DNA from: Bradyrhizobium glycinis
GTDB taxonomy: Bacteria; Pseudomonadota; Alphaproteobacteria; Rhizobiales; Xanthobacteraceae
Assembly: GCF_016031655.1 (NCBI RefSeq)
Contig: NZ_JACCHQ010000020.1
Span: 85,102-149,101, forward strand
Length of the DNA: 64,000 nt
Direction: 5' to 3'
In this document: in pieces, positions 59,803 to 64,000 of the stretch
Numbering within the stretch: the first letter of the stretch is position 1
Layout: each line of letters starts with the position of its first letter
Position numbers and translations under genes: made by a program
Notes under the pieces: model-generated
What the model saw: the letters and a program-made list of their open reading frames with translations, nothing else
Told to the model about the DNA's origin: nothing
Database searches by the model: none

Positions 59803-60082
59803 GGCGTTTGGTCGGCGCCACCTCTGGCGGGGTTCAAGTGCGGGGGATGACCATTTCCAATTGGCAGCAGTCTTTTGCAATCGACGTCTGCTAGCGGCAT
59901 AGCATCCGCCGTCCTATTTGATCGACTTCATCGGCAAGGGCGAAGGGCGAGAGCGGTGGAAAGCCTGCGCCGCTAGACTGCACCTCCCGAATAACACAAG
60001 ATGGTTTCAGTGTCCGTGCAGCAGATGGCCGGCGGCCGACGTGAGTTACGTACGCCGCAATAAAAAATGGCAGGGAGGAACG

Positions 60083-61714
60083 ATGCAGCGAACAAGAAAT
60101 GTGGCGCTTGATGGTGCCATGGCTTGCCTGGCTCTGGTCGCGGCCATCATGGTCATTGCGATCTCGCCGGCAAGCGCCGACGATTCAGCCAACATAGCAC
60201 CCGCGCTCAAATGCGCTGACTTGACCGGCTGGAAGATGCCCGGATCGACGGCAACAATCACCAAGGCCGAAATGGTGCCGGAGGCGCCGCCGGGGACCGT
60301 GCAGCCGTCGCCGCCGGCGCCGGCCACCGTATCGGTGGCGCTGCCGCAAAACTGTCGCGCGGATGGCGTGATCGATCAGCGCGTGGGGGTCGAGGGCAAG
60401 TCCTATGCGATCGGCTTTGCCGTCGCCCTGCCCGATCGCTGGAACGGCCGGTTTTTGTTTCAGGGCGGCGGCGGTTTGAACGGCTCGATCCGGCCGCCGC
60501 TGGGTTACCAGGCGGCCGGCGAGGTGCCGGCGCTGGCGCGCGGCTTTGCCGTGGTCTCGACCGATAGCGGTCATCAGGGCGCGGTGTTCGATGCCTCCTT
60601 CCTGAAGGACCAGGAAGCCGCGCTCAACTTCGCCACTGCATCCGTCGGCAAGGTGACGATGGCCGCCAAGGCGATCGTCGCGCATTATTATGGCCAGCCC
60701 GCAAAACGGTCCTATTTCACGGGGTGCTCGACCGGAGGCCGCGAAGGCATGCTGGCGTCGGCGCGCTATCCCGAACAATTCGACGGCATCGTCGCCGGCG
60801 CGCCTGCGATGCGCACCGGCAATTCCAATATCGGTCTCGCCTGGGCCAACGCTGCCTTCAGCCAGATCGCGCCGAAAGATCCGTCCGGCAAGCCGGAGCC
60901 CGCCAAGGCGTTTTCCGCGGCCGAGCGAAAGCTGATCACGAACGCGATCATCGATGCCTGCGACGCCAAAGACGGCATCAAGGATGGCCTGATCTTCGAC
61001 GGCAAGGCCTGTCAATTCGATCCCGCGGTCCTCACCTGCAAGGGCGACAAGGCGGATGACAAGACGGATTCTTGCCTGGCGCCGCCGCAGGTCAATGCCC
61101 TGAAAAAAGCTTTTGCCGGACCCAAGAATTCACGCGGCACGCAGGTCTACCCGCCGTTTCCCTGGGACAGCGGCGTGGCAGCCGAAGGCGTTGCCATTCC
61201 CGGCATCCTGACCACCGGCGCGCGCAGTCCAGTCGGACCGCCGGTTTGGGAAAGCATCGACGTCGATCAACTCGAAGACCGCGTCAACGCGAGCGGGATG
61301 GATCGCCTCACCAACACCGCCTACTGGACCAACCTTTCGAGCTATTTCGGCCGTGGCGGCAAGCTGCTGTTTTACCACGGTGTGAGCGATCCCTGGTTCT
61401 CGGCGCTCGACACCGTGAATTACTACGAGCGCATGGCGGCGGATTCCGGCGGCATGGAATTGGTGCGGGAGAAATCGAGCCGGGCCTTCCTGGTGCCCGG
61501 CATGGGGCACTGCTCGAGCGGCGCAACGCTCGATCGTTTCGATCTCCTCAGCGCGGTCGTGAACTGGGTCGAAGACGGCAAGGCGCCCGATGCGGTGGTC
61601 GCGACGGGACCAGCCTTTCCCGGCCGCAGTCGGCCGCTTTGCGCCTATCCGCAACATGCGCAGTACAAGGGCCAAGGCGATCCGGAGAGCGCGGCGAGCT
61701 TTGAGTGCAGGTAG
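60083..61714 (+). CDS. Tannase/feruloyl esterase family secreted hydrolase
   Basis: CAGGGAGGAA precedes the ATG at 60083. The 543-residue protein has a signal peptide (GAMACLALVAAIMVIAISPA, SADD) and the tannase fold: RWNGRFLFQGGGGLNGSIRP, the nucleophile Ser216 in YFTGCSTGGREGML, a cysteine pair around the nucleophile, the acid residue in FYHGVSDPWFS and the His in LVPGMGHCSSG. Such enzymes cleave ester bonds of plant phenolics such as gallate or ferulate. Expression control is not visible. Confidence 0.92.
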   Translation: MQRTRNVALDGAMACLALVAAIMVIAISPASADDSANIAPALKCADLTGWKMPGSTATITKAEMVPEAPPGTVQPSPPAPATVSVALPQNCRADGVIDQRVGVEGKSYAIGFAVALPDRWNGRFLFQGGGGLNGSIRPPLGYQAAGEVPALARGFAVVSTDSGHQGAVFDASFLKDQEAALNFATASVGKVTMAAKAIVAHYYGQPAKRSYFTGCSTGGREGMLASARYPEQFDGIVAGAPAMRTGNSNIGLAWANAAFSQIAPKDPSGKPEPAKAFSAAERKLITNAIIDACDAKDGIKDGLIFDGKACQFDPAVLTCKGDKADDKTDSCLAPPQVNALKKAFAGPKNSRGTQVYPPFPWDSGVAAEGVAIPGILTTGARSPVGPPVWESIDVDQLEDRVNASGMDRLTNTAYWTNLSSYFGRGGKLLFYHGVSDPWFSALDTVNYYERMAADSGGMELVREKSSRAFLVPGMGHCSSGATLDRFDLLSAVVNWVEDGKAPDAVVATGPAFPGRSRPLCAYPQHAQYKGQGDPESAASFECR

Positions 61715-61831
61715 GGAATATCTGCACTGCATTGAGTGCAATGGCACCGCAATTGGCGGTCATCGCGGTGTCTCGAATCGGACATGGGCGTACCTGGAAT
61801 TTGGCCCATCGAACGGTTCGTGAACTGAGAG

Positions 61832-62413
61832 TCAACTCATCTGGCGAAACCAGTCCCTCAAACCAAGGTGGAGCCTTAACACCTCGTCTTCTGCCAGTGG
61901 CTTGCAGTGGGCAATTGGCCCTCTCAAGGTGTTCAGGTTGGTGAAGATGCGCTGGACAGCCTTCAAGTCCCGGAGCATGTCCCCGAAGGTCTCCTTGTTG
62001 GCGTTCAGGATTTCTCCCAGCTCCCCGAAAGTCGAGTAGTCAATCATCGCCTCCGACCGCGGGGTGAAGCCCATCCCTAGCTCCCGCTCGCGGTTCTTCT
62101 TGCAGTTTTCGCGAACCGTTTGGGGGACGACGGCCTTCTCCCACCAATCTTCCCCGTGCAGCTCCCGCAGCCGTTCCGTAACCAAGTCCCTGATTGAGTT
62201 CTCCAGGCAGTAGAAGATGACGTAGTGACGGGCCATGTCCTCCGCTTCCTGGCGCAGCTTCTCGGAGAATTGAGGATAGAACTGCCCCTCCTCCTTCTTC
62301 TCTTCCCGGATGTGACCTAGGTTCACTCCGTGCGCAGCTTCCACCCGTCGAATTTCGGCTTCGATGCTCAGGTTATTTTGCCCAAACAACCTTATGGCGT
62401 CTTCGCGCTTCAT
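61832..62413 (-). CDS. HEPN (Swt1-like) domain protein
   Basis: The 193-residue protein has a helical first half (ARHYVIFYCLENSIRDLVTE), then STFGELGEILNANKETFGDM and LKAVQRIFTNLNTLRGPIAH, which has the RxxxxH motif (RGPIAH) of HEPN RNase domains and resembles the Swt1-type C-terminal HEPN. HEPN proteins are RNA-cleaving toxins or abortive-infection factors in many bacteria. Its start is one base after the stop of the DUF5343 gene, so the two are made together. Confidence 0.8.
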   Translation of the reverse strand: MKREDAIRLFGQNNLSIEAEIRRVEAAHGVNLGHIREEKKEEGQFYPQFSEKLRQEAEDMARHYVIFYCLENSIRDLVTERLRELHGEDWWEKAVVPQTVRENCKKNRERELGMGFTPRSEAMIDYSTFGELGEILNANKETFGDMLRDLKAVQRIFTNLNTLRGPIAHCKPLAEDEVLRLHLGLRDWFRQMS

Positions 62414-62414
62414 C

Positions 62415-63044
62415 TCAGTTTCTCAGCAAATGCTCTTTGAGGGCCTTGAAGATGGCATTGAAAACGTCTGGATTAGTGGTCTCGGGTAAGTTCAAGTTGA
62501 TGGTGTAGCCTACCCGAAACTCGAGGGCGTCAGCCTGCTGGTTCGGCGGCGGAGGGGGTGACGGCGGGTCTTGCTTGGTATTGTTATTAATCACAGCAGG
62601 CTCCCTGTTCGCAGGTGCCTTTTCGAAATCCGCACCCTCTTTCAGAGTCCAAAAGGTCGAGAGCATTAACTTGCCGACCTGGCTCTCTTTGGCGAGGCCG
62701 CTCATTTCCACAATCAGTGAATGAAGCTTATCCCGCGGCAGGGCATAGGCAAACTGGTTGCGGTCGAAGAGGTCAGAATATGCCTTTCTGATGCCGGCAC
62801 CTAATGCTTGCGCGCGGGTGTCGTCGTTGCGGTACTGGTCGTACAGGGCCGTGGGTGAACCGTCCGCGTTCAAGAACTCCATCCGCTTTAGCAGTGGAAT
62901 CATCGCCCGGTAGTTACCACCACGGAAGCCAAGGATGGTTTCGAGGTAGTCCTGGGTGAACCGCTCCGGTCGCCGCTCTTCCGCGATCTTCGCCAGGATT
63001 TTCGGGATACTCCCCGGAATGCTCAGGTAAGGAAGCTTATTCAT
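62415..63044 (-). CDS. DUF5343 domain protein, partner of the HEPN gene
   Basis: From the ATG at 63044 the 209-residue protein begins MNKLPYLSIPGSIPKILAKI and carries the DUF5343 pattern (FTQDYLETILGFRGGNYRAM, IPLLKRMEFLNADGSPTALY, then RNDDTRAQALGAGIRKAYSD). A Pro-rich linker (QDPPSPPPPPNQQ) leads to VGYTINLNLPETTNPDVFNA. The N-terminal half looks like a winged-helix DNA-binding region. It precedes and adjoins the HEPN gene, which suggests an antitoxin-regulator/toxin pair or a defence module. Confidence 0.75.
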   Translation of the reverse strand: MNKLPYLSIPGSIPKILAKIAEERRPERFTQDYLETILGFRGGNYRAMIPLLKRMEFLNADGSPTALYDQYRNDDTRAQALGAGIRKAYSDLFDRNQFAYALPRDKLHSLIVEMSGLAKESQVGKLMLSTFWTLKEGADFEKAPANREPAVINNNTKQDPPSPPPPPNQQADALEFRVGYTINLNLPETTNPDVFNAIFKALKEHLLRN

Positions 63045-63378
63045 TTTGCCCTCAATCGAATCAGTAAGGGCCCACGGTAGCAGCAACGATTACCCGCAAT
63101 CAGCGATAGTAGACCTATCCACCTAATTCACAGGCCTTCGACCAGACCTCCCGCGCTCCGAGCCGCCGCTGGTACTTCGGGGCGTAGCTCTCCTTCCGCT
63201 CCTATTCCCGGATGTTGAAGAGTGTGGTGGCCCGCTTGCGGGCCTTGTCGCGTGACGAAACATGTTGGGTTTCGCAAGTGCTCTACCTATCCTACGAGCT
63301 AATCCAGGTTGCCTTGGGCCTTCTGATCTGCATTCATCAACTTGGCCTTTGGGCGCTCAACGCGAAACGGTCGCTTGA
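63045..63378. other. Region with a decayed gene fragment on the minus strand
   Basis: Around 63130-63250 a minus-strand frame reads DKARKRATTLFNIRE, a stop, then ERKESYAPKYQRRLGAREVW and SKACELG. Having one in-frame stop in otherwise protein-like text indicates a broken gene, possibly phage- or plasmid-derived. No intact gene is seen. Confidence 0.4.
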
Positions 63379-63921
63379 ATGAAAACTGCACTTGTCTTCG
63401 GGGCAACCGGCTTCATCGGCTCACATTTGCTGCGCGACCTGTTGGACAGTCCCGACTATTCGCGCGTTGTGACGGTGGCCCGCAAGCCGCTGGCGGAGAG
63501 CCATCCGAAGCTCAGGGTGCTGATCGGCGATCTCGCTTCGCTGACCGCTTCGACCTTGAGCTCGCGACTGAACTTCCGTCTCTTCAAACACCTAATCTTG
63601 GTGTCCATCAAACACCCGCAGCAGCTCAGTTTAATCCGAAAGTCTTCAAGGAGGCTGATGCTGCCGAGCTGGTCGCCGAGCTCGGTTCAGCCTCCCCTCC
63701 GCAAATTTCGGATATTCCCATGCGGGCAGCCCCGCCCGCGTGAACGCCTCATCGCCGCGATATGGGGCGTGCTCAATCCGCTGCTCGTTGGCCCGGCCGA
63801 CCGATATCGCGGGCTCGCCGGGAACGACATCGCGCACGCCATCGCCAAAGCCGCGCGGCACCAAACTGAGAAGGTGCGAATCTATCATTGGAAAGAGATG
63901 GCGGCACTGCTTCGAACGTGA
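63379..63921 (+). pseudogene. NAD(P)-binding (YbjT/HTATIP2-like) oxidoreductase, middle part lost
   Basis: The start MKTALVFGATGFIGSHLLRD has the GxTGxxG nucleotide-binding motif, and SRVVTVARKPLAESHPKLRV continues it. The end, ERLIAAIWGVLNPLLVGPAD, RYRGLAGNDIAHAIAKAARH and VRIYHWKEMAALL, is the usual C-terminus of this family. Between them about 60 codons read as unlikely Ser/Arg/Pro-rich protein, so the middle of the family (with its Tyr/Lys region) has been lost or is out of frame. A normal member is about 215 residues. Confidence 0.6.
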
Positions 63922-64000
63922 TGCAGTCCGAGCCGAACCGGCACCCTTCACGCACATTTGCCTCGGCCCCCTGCCCCTCCTCCCACTTTCCTGCTATCTC

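Overview
The window looks like chromosome from a Bradyrhizobium-type alphaproteobacterium. GC is high, the families are rhizobial (DUF6481, MXKDX-repeat protein, OpgC, TRAP transporters, a leucine/isovalerate operon), and two kinds of palindromic intergenic repeat each occur twice. Nothing here fixes the species.

Layout. (1) 1-9.5 kb is a mobile, phage-derived region cut by the left edge. It holds a PIN-like DUF4411 / XRE-ImmA pair, a five-gene minus-strand cassette around an HK97-type prohead protease, and a broken replication-initiator-like gene with neighbours. (2) 9.6-33.9 kb is core chromosome: a PLP-fold enzyme, small envelope proteins, two TRAP transporters with a GntR regulator and a DapA-like lyase, the leucine catabolism operon (HMG-CoA lyase, methylcrotonyl-CoA carboxylase alpha and beta, isovaleryl-CoA dehydrogenase) divergent from an AraC-type regulator, an Lrp regulator, an accessory complex I subunit and OpgC. 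(3) 34,037-50,558 is an integrated element bounded by perfect 49-bp direct repeats that are the 3' part of tRNA-Pro(TGG). The intact tRNA is at the right end (50,510-50,586) and the tyrosine recombinase sits beside the left repeat. (4) 50.6-61.7 kb is core again: DUF192, a double cold-shock protein, Sir2, HU, many small proteins and a tannase-family esterase. (5) 61.8-63.3 kb is a small accessory patch with a HEPN (Swt1-like) / DUF5343 gene pair, followed by a broken NAD(P)-binding gene.

The most interesting signal is that regions 1 and 3 are relatives. Both carry the same five-gene order on the minus strand (HTH-like, coiled coil, 59-aa basic protein, prohead protease, cold-shock-like). Inside it is a collinear 1,256-bp block that is nearly identical, followed by remnants of the same SPRY-like phage gene. 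The tRNA-Pro element has an integrase, an AlpA-like factor, a RepA-like ATPase, a P27-type small terminase and the prohead protease. I see no large terminase, portal, capsid or tail gene in its 16.5 kb. That is the profile expected of a phage satellite that borrows a helper's capsid, and it carries a cargo of probable defence genes (TIR, class III cyclase-like with ImmA peptidase, a coiled-coil membrane protein).

Four genes, all in the two mobile regions, are split by what look like one-base changes in short homopolymers. They are entered as frame-disrupted genes, and raw reads should decide whether they are real.
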